Position numbers and translations under genes: made by a program. From Ettlia oleoabundans (lineage: Eukaryota; Chlorophyta; Chlorophyceae; Chlamydomonadales): DNA of 36,003 bases. Positions 11,925-22,035 of this stretch are shown here, piece by piece. Below the pieces are notes generated by a model that did not search any database, had not been told where the DNA came from, and saw only the letters and a program-made list of their open reading frames with translations. The stretch's first letter is position 1. Each line of letters begins with the position of its first letter. Location: the NCBI GenBank assembly GCA_019693395.1, contig JAAMXP010003803.1, forward strand, positions 4,496 through 40,498, written 5' to 3'.

Positions 11925-12267
11925 GACTCTGGAAGCTTTGCAGGCAGCGGGATATTCTTGGCGTTGGCACCAACACCGCTTGCCAGCCTGAGCCTGTGCT
12001 TTGGGGCATAGAGGCCCCTGCACTGCCGCCTTGGTCTCCATTGTAACCCTACCCAATTCCCATCTGCTTTATTGCTGGAAAAATGTATTGCTTGAAGGGG
12101 CAGTGATCTTTGCCAGTGGAAGTGAACGACACGGCTCTGTACGCCAGCTGGCTGCAGCCAAGTACTTGATTACGTCAGCCACATTTCATCACATAGGACT
12201 TGGTCGCACAGATTTCGCTGTTTCTGGTGACACTGATTGCTGCGTTTACGACAACGAGATTACTTGC
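11925..12267. other. MRE11 3' UTR and upstream region of the ferredoxin-MBL gene
   Basis: This is a 343-bp tandem intergenic stretch. An open stretch continues upstream in frame from the next gene's ATG, but it has no recognisable content and is taken as 5' UTR or promoter. TGTAA at 12042-12046 is the likely MRE11 poly(A) signal. Confidence 0.5.
12042..12046 (+). terminator. TGTAA poly(A) signal of MRE11
   Basis: TGTAA lies about 120 nt after the MRE11 stop on the coding strand. This is the expected chlorophyte polyadenylation signal at a plausible distance. Confidence 0.55.
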
Positions 12268-13946
12268 ATGTCCGTCACGCCATCGTCATTGCGCTCCTTC
12301 CTGGGAGAAGCGCTCCCAGCAGCTTCTGCTTCGCGCGGGTCTGCGTCAGTGAGGCGCCTGCAAGGGCAGCGCCTGATGGCACGGTCACTAGCCACAGGTT
12401 TGAGCGGGAAGGCCGCCGCCGCCCAGCCACGCACCGAAAACGTGCCTGGGGACTTTTTTGTTGACCACACGTGCATCGACTGTGACACCTGCCGCTGGAT
12501 GGCCCCCGACAGCTTTGCGCGAGTGGGAGACCAGTCTGCTGTGGTGCATCAGCCGCAGACAGCGGCGGAGCGGCAGGCTGCGATGCAGGCGCTGCTGAGT
12601 TGCCCAACGTGAGAGCTGGCTGCACCAGTGCGTGCCACCGCTGGACCACACGCTGTTAGCTGCATGCATGTCCTGACGGTCAACCCCATACTGTATTGGC
12701 GACAGGCTGTTTGTTTCCGCCATCCCTTCTGCAGTTTCTCCATACATAGCCGAGACCGGCAGCCGGGCGAGCAGAAGGCGGCAATTGAGAGCTTCCCGCT
12801 GCCCATCCCAGGCTGCAGCAGCGTTTTTCACACAGGTTTTGCAGCAGAGGCTTCCTTCGGAGCAACCAGCTACTTCATCCGACGCCCAGAGGTGAGGCGC
12901 GGCCAGGCATCGTGTATTGGGGTGGTGGGATGCCCAACCTTCCAGGCCTCGCTGCAACGAGCACCTTCTGCATTGTATGACAGAAGGTGCTTAAAAAAGC
13001 GGTGTGGCGCACAACTTACTAAGCTGCACCTGAATGCCCTACGGCGGTTGTTTGCCATGTCTTTGTGCCTTTCCCTGGAACTCTGATTTGCTGTGTTCAC
13101 GGCTGACGGACGCCTTCAAGTGAACCGGTGCCTCACCACCAGTGCGCATGTATGTGCGACGTGAGTGCAGGGCAATATTCTCGTCGACGTGCCGCGCTGG
13201 CATCCATTGCTGGCGCAGCGGCTGCAGAAGCTGGGGGGCGTGAGTTTGATATTCCTGACACACAGGGATGACGTGAGCGCGCACGAGGCCTGGGCAGCAC
13301 ACTTTGGCGCGCAGCGCATCATCCACCGCAGGGAGGTCAACCGCCGGCAGGGCACAGAGTGAGTTGTACTGGAATTGATAACTCTTTGTTTGCTTTGTGA
13401 AAGTGTTGATAGGCATGTGTTCTGAATAAACTGCAGGTGATGTGCCGGTGTGCTTGTGCTCCCGAGTTGAATACACACAACCCGGCCTGATGGCTCACTT
13501 CACCCCCACGATTGCACCCTGTCACTCTTGATTGCAGCCACTGCGAGGTCCAGCTGGAGGGCGAGGGGCCCTGGGCGCTGCCTGATGGCACGGGCGACGG
13601 CGGCACCGACCACGTGCAGCTCCTGTTCACCCCTGGCCACACAGCTGCCAGCCTGAGCCTGCTGTACCGCCCGGACAATGTGCTGTTCAGCGGTGACAGC
13701 CTGGCCTGGTCGCACCGGCTGCAGCGCCTCACCATCTTCCGCAACCACAACTGGTACAGCGTGGAACAGCAGCTGGAAAGCGTGGCGGCACTGCGCGGCC
13801 TGGACTTCTTGCACGTGCTGCCCGGCCACGGCAGGCGCGTGAGCTTTGCTGATGCCGCCGACCGTCAGCGGCAGATGGAGGCCATGCTGGTGGCTGAGGG
13901 CTACACAGCAGCAGCAGCAGCACCAGCAGCACCTGCCTCCACTTGA
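12268..13946 (+). CDS. Ferredoxin / metallo-beta-lactamase fusion protein, plastid-type
   Basis: Four exons: 12268-12608, 12735-12891, 13171-13358 and 13538-13946 (364 aa, phases consistent). The N-terminus is rich in Ser/Ala/Arg with few acidic residues, like a transit peptide. Next is a ferredoxin-like 4Fe-4S motif, CIDCDTC (C69, C72, C75), with the usual distal C-P at residue 112 (SCPT). An MBL-fold domain follows: HTGFAAEASFGATSYFI, then DVPRW, LTHRDDV (H197), the downstream H204 in AHEAW, TPGHTAASLSLLY, LFSGDSLAW and VLPGHG. The canonical HxHxDH motif is replaced by H-R-D-D-V, while the later His/Asp/His positions remain. Similar ferredoxin-MBL proteins occur in cyanobacteria and plant plastids. 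The substrate is unknown to me. I chose ATG 12268 because it gives a compact transit peptide. The C-terminus ends in an Ala/Pro run. Confidence 0.85.
12960..12991. repeat. Perfect 11-bp inverted repeat (hairpin) in an intron
   Basis: AGCACCTTCTG at 12960-12970 pairs exactly with CAGAAGGTGCT at 12981-12991 around a 10-nt loop. A T/A-rich tract (TTAAAAAA) follows. It lies in intron 2 of the ferredoxin-MBL gene. Confidence 0.85.
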
Positions 13947-14372
13947 CAGCCAACCGTGTCCTGTGTCTGGCGTGCCTACTGAGCTCATCCGTGCATGCCG
14001 AGCATGCGTTGCTCATTTGTACCTGTATCTGTATCTGTATCTGTATCATATCAGTTGTAGAGCACAAGGTGCGCAATTTGACAGGCAATGTGCATGTATA
14101 TGTTTAAGTAGTGTTTTCTGGTTATAGCACCCTTTGATTCATGGCGATTGCTGCATCTGCATGAAACATGGGAGCTCTGTGATCACCAGCCAATTACTGC
14201 AGCAACTGTGCCAAGCAATCTGGTTGCCCCATTATTGTATTCCTCAGCAACATCAACCGCCAACTGTCATCAGATGCCAAGTTAAGCTGGCCGTTGCCGT
14301 CAGCTTTCCACAACACAGCCAGCAACGCAGCCCGGCCGTCGTCCATCAAACATTCGTGTTGCCAGCAAGCCA
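13947..14372. other. Convergent intergenic region with CTGTAT repeat
   Basis: About 425 bp lies between two convergent stops. It contains a hexamer microsatellite and no recognisable coding sequence. It presumably holds the 3' UTRs of the ferredoxin-MBL and CCDC97 genes. Confidence 0.5.
14023..14046. repeat. (CTGTAT)4 microsatellite
   Basis: Four exact CTGTAT units lie 77 nt after the stop of the ferredoxin-MBL gene, in its presumed 3' UTR. Confidence 0.9.
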
Positions 14373-16468
14373 TCAGTCTCCATCATCGAAGTATTTTTCC
14401 TCTGCATCTCGCCCTGCCTGTTCCGCCCAGTCATCGTCCAGCTCAGCATCTGCAGAGGCAGTACAAGGCAGTAAACAAACACCAGTGGGGAAAAGGTATA
14501 TGCACACGCACTACACACAGCACAAGCCAGCTTGGCTGGCAGTATAGAACCAAGCAAGCAGGCTTCGGATTTCTGCATGAATCGATCCAGAGTAGCACAC
14601 ATGCGCTCTTCATTCAGACACCGCATCCCAATCACCATCTGCTGTACATGCTGCAAACCAAGCATAGCGATCAGGGCATCCACCTGCATCTATAGCGCCG
14701 TAGTCCACCCCCTGGTCCTGTCCCGCCAGGAACCGTTGCTGCATGAGGTCCAAAAATGCGGCGGCATTCTCCTGCTGCTCCTCCTCAGAAATTCGCACAT
14801 AGCTGGGGCCCTCCTCATCTCCTTGGTTTCCCTCCTCATCCCCCTCCACCTCTTGCCCGACGGCTGCTGCTTCAGCCGGGGTGGCACCAGCCCCTACCGG
14901 CAACGCTGTGCCGCCATCCTGCTGCCAGCTGCTCGTTCTCGCTGCAGCTTGCTGCTGTTGTCCGCTAGCCGCCTCCAAGGCTGCTGCTGCCGGCTCCTTC
15001 TTTTCGTTTCCCCCGTCCTCCTCCTCCTCCTCCTCCTCGCTTTCTTCCTCTGCTTCCTCCCACTGCCGCTGCTCTGCCTGCTGTCGCTGCCTTAAGCCGA
15101 GCTCCTCCTGCTGCCGCATGATGCTATCAGCTAGTATGGTCCCCGCCTGGCACGTCTCCCCACCTGCAGAGAGCAAAACAGAATCAAATGTCTTACAGCG
15201 ATTCACCTCCAACCCTGCACGGGCAGGTCCAGCTTGCACTGGAACACAGCAGAAAGAAAGCAGCCAGCAGTGTTGTCAGCAAGTGTGCATGTGTCATTGC
15301 ACCTTGGGGCTGTTCGGGTGGCCGGTACTGCCCAATGTACTGATGGTAGATGCCAGGCTGCCGCTCCCTCATCTCTTTTTCGTTGAAGTAGGTGCCCTCC
15401 TGTACCAGCCTGCATACAATAGTAAAAACATCAAGGTTCAACCACCCCCACCTCCCTCACACTGAGCGCGGTATCCAGCTGTTCGAGGCAGATGACTGCA
15501 ACAACAGCAGCAAAGAGGCAGCAAGGGCAGCGAGGGCAGTACCACACACAGAAGTTCAAGCTGCAATATGACACCAGCGAGGAGCAGCACAAGCAGTAGC
15601 AACATCATTGGAGTTTACAGCGGGCAGCCGCCCTTACCACCCCACCACCCCCATTCCCCACTCACCCCCCACACTGAGCCCACCACCCCCCCTTACCTAT
15701 TCATGTACGCTAGGCGCCTGTTCTTGGCCACCTGGCTCTGCTTCTGTCGGTCCTGCTGGTCCTCCAACACCTTAAGGTGCCAGTCAACCTCGTAGTCACC
15801 CCTGCACACGAGTGGGTGCAGCAGAGGCAGCAAGACAGTCTTTATTGTAGGTCTTTGCTTTCAATTGGACATGGTGGAGTGTGTTGGGGTAAGCACTCCG
15901 TGCGTGACCACAAGAGGGCGGAAAGGGGCACGGAAGGCTGTCTCGTGAGGCCGCACAACCTTCTAGCTGCACCATGTGCACATGGTGCACGCATTTCCGC
16001 GCTCCATACTGTGCTGCGGGGCTCCCCCGGCAGCATACAGCTGAGGGCGGCAGTGGGCGACTTGCATGCCTGAGGGACTGGAAGTGTGCCAGCTCAGCGG
16101 TTGTCAGCTCTGAGCCGTGCCGCTCCAGGAACACTCCTGCAAGCAAGCAGTGGGTAGTAACAGGTAGTCAGCGTAGCGCAGGGAGCAGGTGATGCCGGAG
16201 GCAGGACCAGCAGCGGGTGTAGGAACACCGTGATGCAGCAGGCAAAGAAAACCACAGATGAATGGGCGGGTAGAAGTGGTGGAGTGGTGCCAGCAGTACC
16301 TGGGTCATGCAGGAGCAGCTGAGAGATGTAGCGCCTCTTATCGTTGATTGAGGGGCCCTGTGGCTGCCGCCGCAGCTGTGCAGGCAGGCGCAGGTCGCTT
16401 AGGCTCGCCAGTCTGCCGGCCAGCTCCTCAATGGTCTGCTGGGGAAGGCCCCTAGTGTCGTTGCCCAT
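14373..16468 (-). CDS. CCDC97: CCDC97-like protein (DUF2052)
   Basis: Six exons on the minus strand: 16468-16300, 16136-16070, 15801-15697, 15409-15303, 15163-14684 and 14449-14373 (334 aa, phases consistent). Family signatures occur in order. They are SINDKRRYISQLLLHDPG, VFLERHGSELTTAELAHF, DYEVDWHLKVLEDQQ, NRRLAYMNRLVQEGTYF, the hallmark EMRERQPGIYHQYIGQY, a long acidic/Gln-rich insert, then FLDLMQQRFLAGQDQGVDY, and the acidic end DDDWAEQAGRDAEEKYFDD. The family is conserved in eukaryotes and biochemically poorly defined, so I assign no activity. The insert between the IGQY and QRFLAGQD boxes (about 120 residues of Glu, Gln and Ala) is low complexity. The intron after exon 2 must use a GC donor. 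The start ATG 16468 begins MGNDTRGLPQQ. Confidence 0.88.
15802..16069 (-). other. GC-AG intron of the CCDC97 gene
   Basis: Exon 2 ends CTC AG at 16070 and the intron begins GCATGC. The acceptor GTGTGCAG ends at 15802. Phase 2 is needed to join FQSL-R to G-DYEVDWHL. The nearest GT, six bases into the intron, would leave phase 1 and destroy the conserved downstream frame. The intron holds a 22-bp palindrome. Confidence 0.7.
15968..15989. repeat. Perfect 22-bp palindrome in the CCDC97 GC-AG intron
   Basis: The half-site TGCACCATGTG is followed with no spacer by its exact reverse complement. It lies in the middle of intron 2 of the CCDC97 gene. It could be a binding site for a dimeric protein or a short hairpin. 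Function is unknown. Confidence 0.9.
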
Positions 16469-16957
16469 TGGTAAGGCACCAAGGTGGCAGTGGTAGCTCT
16501 GCCTGCAGGTGACAAGCCACAGGCAAGAACCACTGGACCACTGAAGCGAGTCTCCACCAGAGTGGCCCCCGTAGGGGCGGCAGCGTGACAACCGGCACAG
16601 CCCTGCTCCTCCCGGAGGCTTGGAGGCAGAGTCGCAGGGATTCAAAAAATATCGGTCACCTGAATGTCCAAAAATTTGGTGCAGCTTGCCCGTTCAGCAG
16701 GGCTCCGAAGGCAAGGTGAAGGAGAGTAGAATTGCCCTTGGCTGTCTATACAGTTAGCGAGCAAATTCCAGCTTCATCACGTTCCTAACGCCCACTTGTT
16801 TAGGTGAGTGGGACCTGCGTGCTGGCACCAGCTGGCAGCCGCTGGCCATTTTTCTGGCTAAATCACACGGCACTTCAAGCTCATTGTTTGCCATATTACT
16901 TTTATTGACATCGTCAGGGTTCGGTGCTGGTGGGCTTAGCGCCCAACTCAAGCGGCC
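16469..16957. promoter_or_regulatory. Divergent intergenic region CCDC97 / METTL17
   Basis: A 489-bp stretch lies between two divergent starts and carries both promoters and 5' UTRs by position. The central part, about 16640-16930, is visibly more AT-rich than the flanking exons. No classical TATA element was identified with confidence. Confidence 0.5.
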
Positions 16958-19900
16958 ATGTTCCGGCGGCATGCAGCGCCGTTTCTAGGGGCCCTGGCAC
17001 GGCTGAGCTCCACAGCCGTCCCCAGTCATCAGTCTCTAGTGATTCCCGCCGAGGTTGCTCAGCTAGTGAGCCAGAGGACAGCTGGCTTGGCGGTGATGCC
17101 GGCGGACGTGGCTGCCGCCATCGACCAGGCCGCTTCAGGTGCGCAGGGCTAGGCTGGTGGAGAGTGCTGCAAGGAAAATCCAGCAGCAAAATCCAGCCAA
17201 CTGCTTGAAGGGTTGTGCATACAGGCAGCCAACTGATAGTTTGATTGGCCAGCAGGCTTGCAACATCCAATGCTTGGGTCCCTGCTCAGCTCAGCATCAA
17301 CAGCCGTGCTCCCGTGCCACTGCCGCTGCCGCTTGGTCCCTCCCTGCAGACGCCAATCGCAAGGCGGTGAAGCGGCGAGGCCAGGAGCTGAGCTACCGCT
17401 TGCGCCACATGTCACGCAGCAAGCACCGCGGGGGCGTGCACCCAAACCTGTCTGACCGAGCGGTGGCGGGTTCAGCTGACGAGGATGAAGACTTGATCGC
17501 GGCACGGCGGCAGCGGCGTGGCAAACGGCGCCAGAGCCGGCATCAAGCATTGGAGCAGCTCACAAGGTCTGCGGCGCTGCCTGTTAATGCAGCACAGAGC
17601 AAAGCCTCAGCGTTGGAGCATGTGCTGGGGCCCCTGCGGGGTGTGGTGGATGCTGAGGAGGCGGCGCAGGCGGCGGCAGAGCGGGAGTCTCAGGCAGCCC
17701 GCAGCAGCATTTCCGACGGCGGCTCGCTTTACGACACGCATGCTGCCTTGGCCTATGCAGCTAGCCGCATGCCGGCCTGCTATGCTGCGCTGGAGGCGGC
17801 GCTGCGGGAGGTGGCGGCACGGCGGCCAGGCTGGCGCCCGGATAGCATGCTGGATTTCGGGGCAGGCCCAGGAACCGCTGTGTGGGCGGCGCAACAGGTG
17901 TGGCGGCATCACCCGCTGGATGCCCTGGCTGTTGAGCCTGCTGGCGCCATGTCCTGGCTGGGCTGCGAGATCCAGCAGCGCCAGAGGCAGCAGTACGAAG
18001 CAGCAGTACAGCGGCAGGGAGCGGAAGCAGCGGCAAGGGCCAGCAGCAGCAGCAGTGGCGACAGCAGCGGTGGGGGAGCAGGGAGGGAAGTGGTGTGTAC
18101 GAAGCGGCAGGGAGCAGGGGGGCGTGCGGGCAGCAAGTCCACATCATCGTGGTTGGCAGCACAGGGAGATCAGCAGCAGGGGTATGAGGAGGAGGGGAGC
18201 GATGAGGAGGCGGAGGAGCTTCCGGCACCGCCGCCTCGGCTGCGCTGGATGCACAGGCTGCCCCCGCGATACCGTGCAGCCCAGGGACGGCGGTACGACT
18301 TGATCACGGCGGGCTATGTGCTGGGAGAGCTCCGGGGTGATGCGCAGCGCAGGCAAGCTTGTGAATTTTGTCCGGGCTGGCTTGCCTGTGTGGTGACATG
18401 TGGTGTGCTGGGTGTGATGTACTAGGGTCGAGGACGGGCCCAGCTGAGAAATTGCAGCTTATAGCCTGCTCCATCCTGCCGTGCCCGTTGATCTTCCTGC
18501 CTGCCTATACGCCTGCAATCCTATACAACTGCTTGCTTGCCTATACGCCTCCTTGCCTTTTTTTTTGCAGGCGACTGGTGCGTGACTTGTGGGATCGCAC
18601 CGCCCCGGGTGGTGTGCTGCTGCTGCTTGAGCCCGGCACCCCGGCTGGATCGGCACACATACAGCAGGCACGCATTCAGCTGCTGGAGGCGGCACGTCAG
18701 CAGTCAAAGCAAACGCGTGGCGGTGAGGCTGTTGTGACCCTAGACGGGGGCAGCAGCAGCGCAGGCGCAGCAGTCGATGAGGGCGCAGTTGGGGCGCATG
18801 TCGTGGCTCCCTGCCCGCACGACGGCACATGCCCCATGCAGACACGCACGGCTTGGTGCCACTTTGTGCAGCGATTCCAGGTGGGCGACATGTGCAGCCA
18901 GCAGGGCTGGTCCTGGTGCTGGCATCGGGGTTGGGGCGAGGCGGAGGCTTGTGATGCTTTATCAACAACATGTGTTCGCCGCTGCTGTCTTCTCGTGATC
19001 TTTCACCCCTTCGCTGCGGAGGCCATGCAACGCCTATATGTCGGTCGGTTCGTCCTTCCAATCTGTGCAGCGCACCCAGCTGCAGCGCAGCGCCAAGGCC
19101 ACCGCGGGCATCCAGCCCCGCACCTACCAAGACGAACGGTACAGCTATGTCGCCATTGCCAAGTGAGTGCCCACCAATGGCTGCCCAGTGTCCCACCTAC
19201 ATGCATGCTCTCCTCCTGCCACCGTCTTAGCCTCCGTCCTGTAATCCACAACAGCCTGCCTACAGTCAAGCACGCTGCCAACTTCCCTTCTGCATCCACA
19301 CCTACCTGCTGCAGGGCGCCACGACCGGCGGTGCATGAGGAGGTCGCGCAGCCGCTCATTGCCGGCAGCTTCATGCCTGATCTCTCTGATCCTCAAGAGG
19401 CAGTGCAGATGCCGGACCACCTTGTGGCACGCAAGGTTGGTGTGGCAGATGCAACGGGCTGATTGTCGGGCACCGCCTTAACAACTGGCAGCTATGCTTG
19501 TCGTTCCATGAGCTGACTTGCCAGCGTCAAGCTGTCACGTCATGTACCGCATGCTGTTACTGGTACTGCCACCCTGCCACCTGCACAGGTACCTGAGGAT
19601 GGGAGGCCCATCAAGCTCTACACCGACAGCGAGGAGGAAGGTGAGGAAGGGGAGCTGGATGATGATTGGTGGGATTCAGAGGAAGAAACTGGTGATGAGA
19701 GCGGACTTACTTACAGCAGCAGCAGCAGCTCAGATAACAGCAGCAGCAGCAGCTCAGGCACGAGCGAGAGCGACAGTTGGAGCGAGACAGAAGGAGAGGA
19801 GGAGGAGGAGGAAAAGGAGGGGCTGTCTGGTGCCATTGGCAGCGACCAGCTGAGGCAGCAGCTTACTTCTGGCCTTACGCAGGTCAGTACCGGGGACCAG

Positions 19901-20689
19901 GTTATGGCTGGCAGCAGCAACGAGCAGCTGGATGGGATGGATGACGCCACTCGGCGGCTTCTGTTTGAATCTATCCTGGAAGGGGAGGAAGGTGAGCAGA
20001 GCTCAAGCCACATCTTGCGAGCACATTGCATGGTGTGCAGCAGCATTGCATGCAGGCGAGGTGGGTGCTTGCTGCACGATGTTTGCCTGGTAACAATCGC
20101 CGGACAATGAGCTTCAGGTGATGGAGATGAAGAAAGCAGTGCTGAGCTGGCTGAACGCCTGCACCAGGACCTGGCGGCGGTGGGGGCACAGCAGCATCTG
20201 GCAGCGTCAACGACTGCAGCCAGCCGTAGGCCGGGCAGCATTAGGGTGGCGGCGCCTGTCCTGGCCCCTGTATCTGAGGCAACTGCTGACCTGCTGTTGG
20301 AGGGAGAGAGGGTTGACTGGGAGGAACAAGAGCCAGCGGCGGTTGAAGCTGCAGTGCGTGCCAGTGGCGGCTGGTCCCGCGTGATTCGCACGCCACGCAA
20401 GCGCAGCGGGCATGTCGTGCTGGACTTGTGCAGCGCAGCGCCGCTGCAGCAGGGCGGCCAGCATGGCACTGACAGTAAGAGCGATAGTAGTAGCAGCAGC
20501 AGCAGCAGCAGGCATCAGCAGCAGGAGGGTGTGCTGTTGCGTCAGGTTGTGTCCAGAGCAGCAGCGCGGCGGGACGCGGGTGGCACCGCTGCCTACCGCC
20601 TGGCCCGCCGCCTGCGCTGGGGCGACCTGTGGCCCCGGGGGTACCAGGAGCGCTTCAGCTCAGGGGAGGCGCCTGCAGGGCAGCACTAG
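16958..20689 (+). CDS. METTL17: METTL17/Rsm22-type mitochondrial ribosome assembly factor
   Basis: This is a methyltransferase-like Fe-S protein needed for assembly of the mitochondrial small ribosomal subunit. Seven exons: 16958-17138, 17350-18352, 18571-18880, 19071-19162, 19315-19435, 19589-19991 and 20118-20689 (893 aa, phases consistent). The N-terminus MFRRHAAPFLGALARLSS looks like a mitochondrial presequence. Rsm22 hallmarks are LAYAASRMPACYAALEAAL, the SAM-like motif LDFGAGPGTAVWAA (about residue 228), AGYVLGEL, VLLLLEPGTPAGS, and the Cys cluster HVVAPCPHDGTC...WC (about 476, 482, 491). DERYSYVAIAK follows, then WSRVIRTPRKRSGHVVLDLC, whose Cys is the likely fourth ligand, and the end YRLARRLRWGDLWPRGY. 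The protein is well above the family's usual length because of a Ser/Gln/Gly insert in exon 2 and an acidic/poly-Ser insert in exon 6. Intron 2 uses a GC donor. Confidence 0.92.
18353..18570 (+). other. GC-AG intron of the METTL17 gene
   Basis: Exon 2 ends CGC AG at 18352, the intron begins GCAAGC, and the acceptor TTTTTTTTGCAG ends at 18570. Phase 2 is required to continue into RLVRDLWDRTAPGGVLLLLEPGTP. The nearest GT donor (GTGAAT, a few bases on) gives phase 1 and the wrong frame. CAG/GCAAGC is close to the known GC-donor consensus. Confidence 0.85.
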
Positions 20690-20945
20690 AGCGATTCAAA
20701 AACCCCTGCTAGGCGGGGCATGGCTGCCAGTCACCATCTCGTGACACTGTCAATGGCAAACTCCTTCGAGCGGGCCATGACTCTTGGTAAATAGAAAGTT
20801 TGCACTGGTGACTAGCTTGTGACTGGTACCCACCTGTGATGTGAACTGATGTGATGCATTTACACCGGTTATGTTGACAAAACAATAAATACAACCATTG
20901 CATGTCGCACTGTGAAAGCCAAGTACAACGCTGCAGCAAAGGTGC
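20690..20945. other. Convergent 3' UTR region
   Basis: About 256 bp lies between the stops of METTL17 (+) and the ankyrin-MYND gene (-). It is AT-richer than the flanks, with no coding content recognised. It includes a minus-strand TGTAA. Confidence 0.5.
20860..20864 (-). terminator. TGTAA poly(A) signal of the ankyrin-MYND gene
   Basis: On the minus strand TGTAA lies about 82 nt after the ankyrin-MYND stop. It sits in AT-richer sequence, as expected for a chlorophyte polyadenylation site. Confidence 0.55.
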
Positions 20946-22035
20946 CTACGAGCCTGCCGTGCGGCAGGCTGGCTTGTGCCACAACCAATCGCGCTTTTGG
21001 CAGGCGGGGCTGCAGTACAGCACCCGCTTGCAGGCAGTACAGCGGCGCAGCGACACAGCAGGGGTCCAGGCGGCGATGCCGCAGCAGGCACAGGAGGCGG
21101 GGGGCGAGGGAGCATTGTCGGCCAATGTGCCCTCATCCGCCGACTGGCTGCCATACATTGGTGGGCGCTTGATGGCTACCGCATGCAGCTGCAACCAGTC
21201 CAAAGTCTGCCCCTGCAGCCAGCGGAACACACAGGCTGACAGTGTCAGCCGTTGGCAAAGCATGCATCATCTGGGATATGGACTGGCATGTCACACCCCG
21301 CATGCACAGCACAACGGTATCCAGCAGTTGGTACCGTGGTACCGGTGTGCCTGGCTGAGGCGCCCATCACTCCCCCGCACCTGGGCCCTTTCCACTGGGG
21401 CCAGCAGCGTGACACGAGCCATGGGTGCCATGAATGCGTGTCTGCACAGCTGGTGCAGGCGGACCATCATCCTGCAGCAGCCATTGCTGGGACGACATTA
21501 TCCAGACAGCCCCAGCAGGCAGAGCGTGCAAAGCACTATGCAGCGCAGGCAGGCAGACAGCGGCTGGGCAGCCAGAAGAGCGGCCCTTGGGAAGCCTCCT
21601 TCCAGCACGGTATGAGTCGCCTGCCCCAGGTTCATTCATGTAAGCCTGACCCTAGGCATGACCAGGCCACCATGACCCTATCATAACTAGTCACCGCCTG
21701 CATGGGCAATGAGTGCCCGCCCACCTCTGCATGAAAAAATTCTGCATGCAGCAAAAGGCCTGGCGCGCACGCCGCAGACCTGAAGCGGAGTGAAACTTCC
21801 GGTCCTGCTTGGTGCTGCCGGATACTTGGCCCCTCGCTCAAGAAGCAGGTGAACAAGTTCCGGGCAGCCAGTGGCGCATGCAGCCGTCAAAGGCTTAGCA
21901 GCTCGAGGGTCTGAGCCATGCGCTGAGGCGCCTGCATCCAGCAGGGCACGCACTGGCCCCACATGGGCCATCATGCAGGCAGCCTCAAGCGGCGTCCCCG
22001 CATTGCAGCTTTCCTCAATCAGGTCCAGGCAGTAG
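20946..22035 (-). CDS. Ankyrin-repeat / MYND zinc-finger protein (5' part unresolved)
   Basis: Two exons are clear. The upstream one starts at 22035 after TTTGTTGCAG and ends at about 21779. It encodes ankyrin repeats: SCNAGTPLEAACMMAHVGPVRALLDAGA, then KPLTAACATGCPELVHLLLERGA, then SFTPLQ. The last exon (21212-20946) encodes a MYND finger, CACCGIAAWTP..RRC..CKRVLYC...CQKRDW...HKPAC, with the C-x2-C, C-x2-C, C-x3-C and H-x3-C ligands, ending AGS-stop. A segment ending at 21379 with GPVERAQ-type residues (PVERAQ, donor GTGCGG) joins the MYND exon in phase 0. The join between 21779 and that segment is not resolved; a small exon near 21707-21661 is one option. Earlier exons lie somewhere in 22036-22900. 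Ankyrin-MYND proteins usually mediate protein interactions; the target is unknown. Confidence 0.7.

Noticed and set aside
14532..15465. Plus-strand open frames rich in Leu, Cys and Ser
   Set aside because: They mirror the Glu/Gln-rich insert of the CCDC97 exon on the other strand; poly-Glu read backwards gives Leu/Ser runs that mimic membrane segments.
19711..20469. Minus-strand Leu/Ser-rich open frame
   Set aside because: It is the complement of the acidic and poly-Ser exons of METTL17, which keep the family frame.
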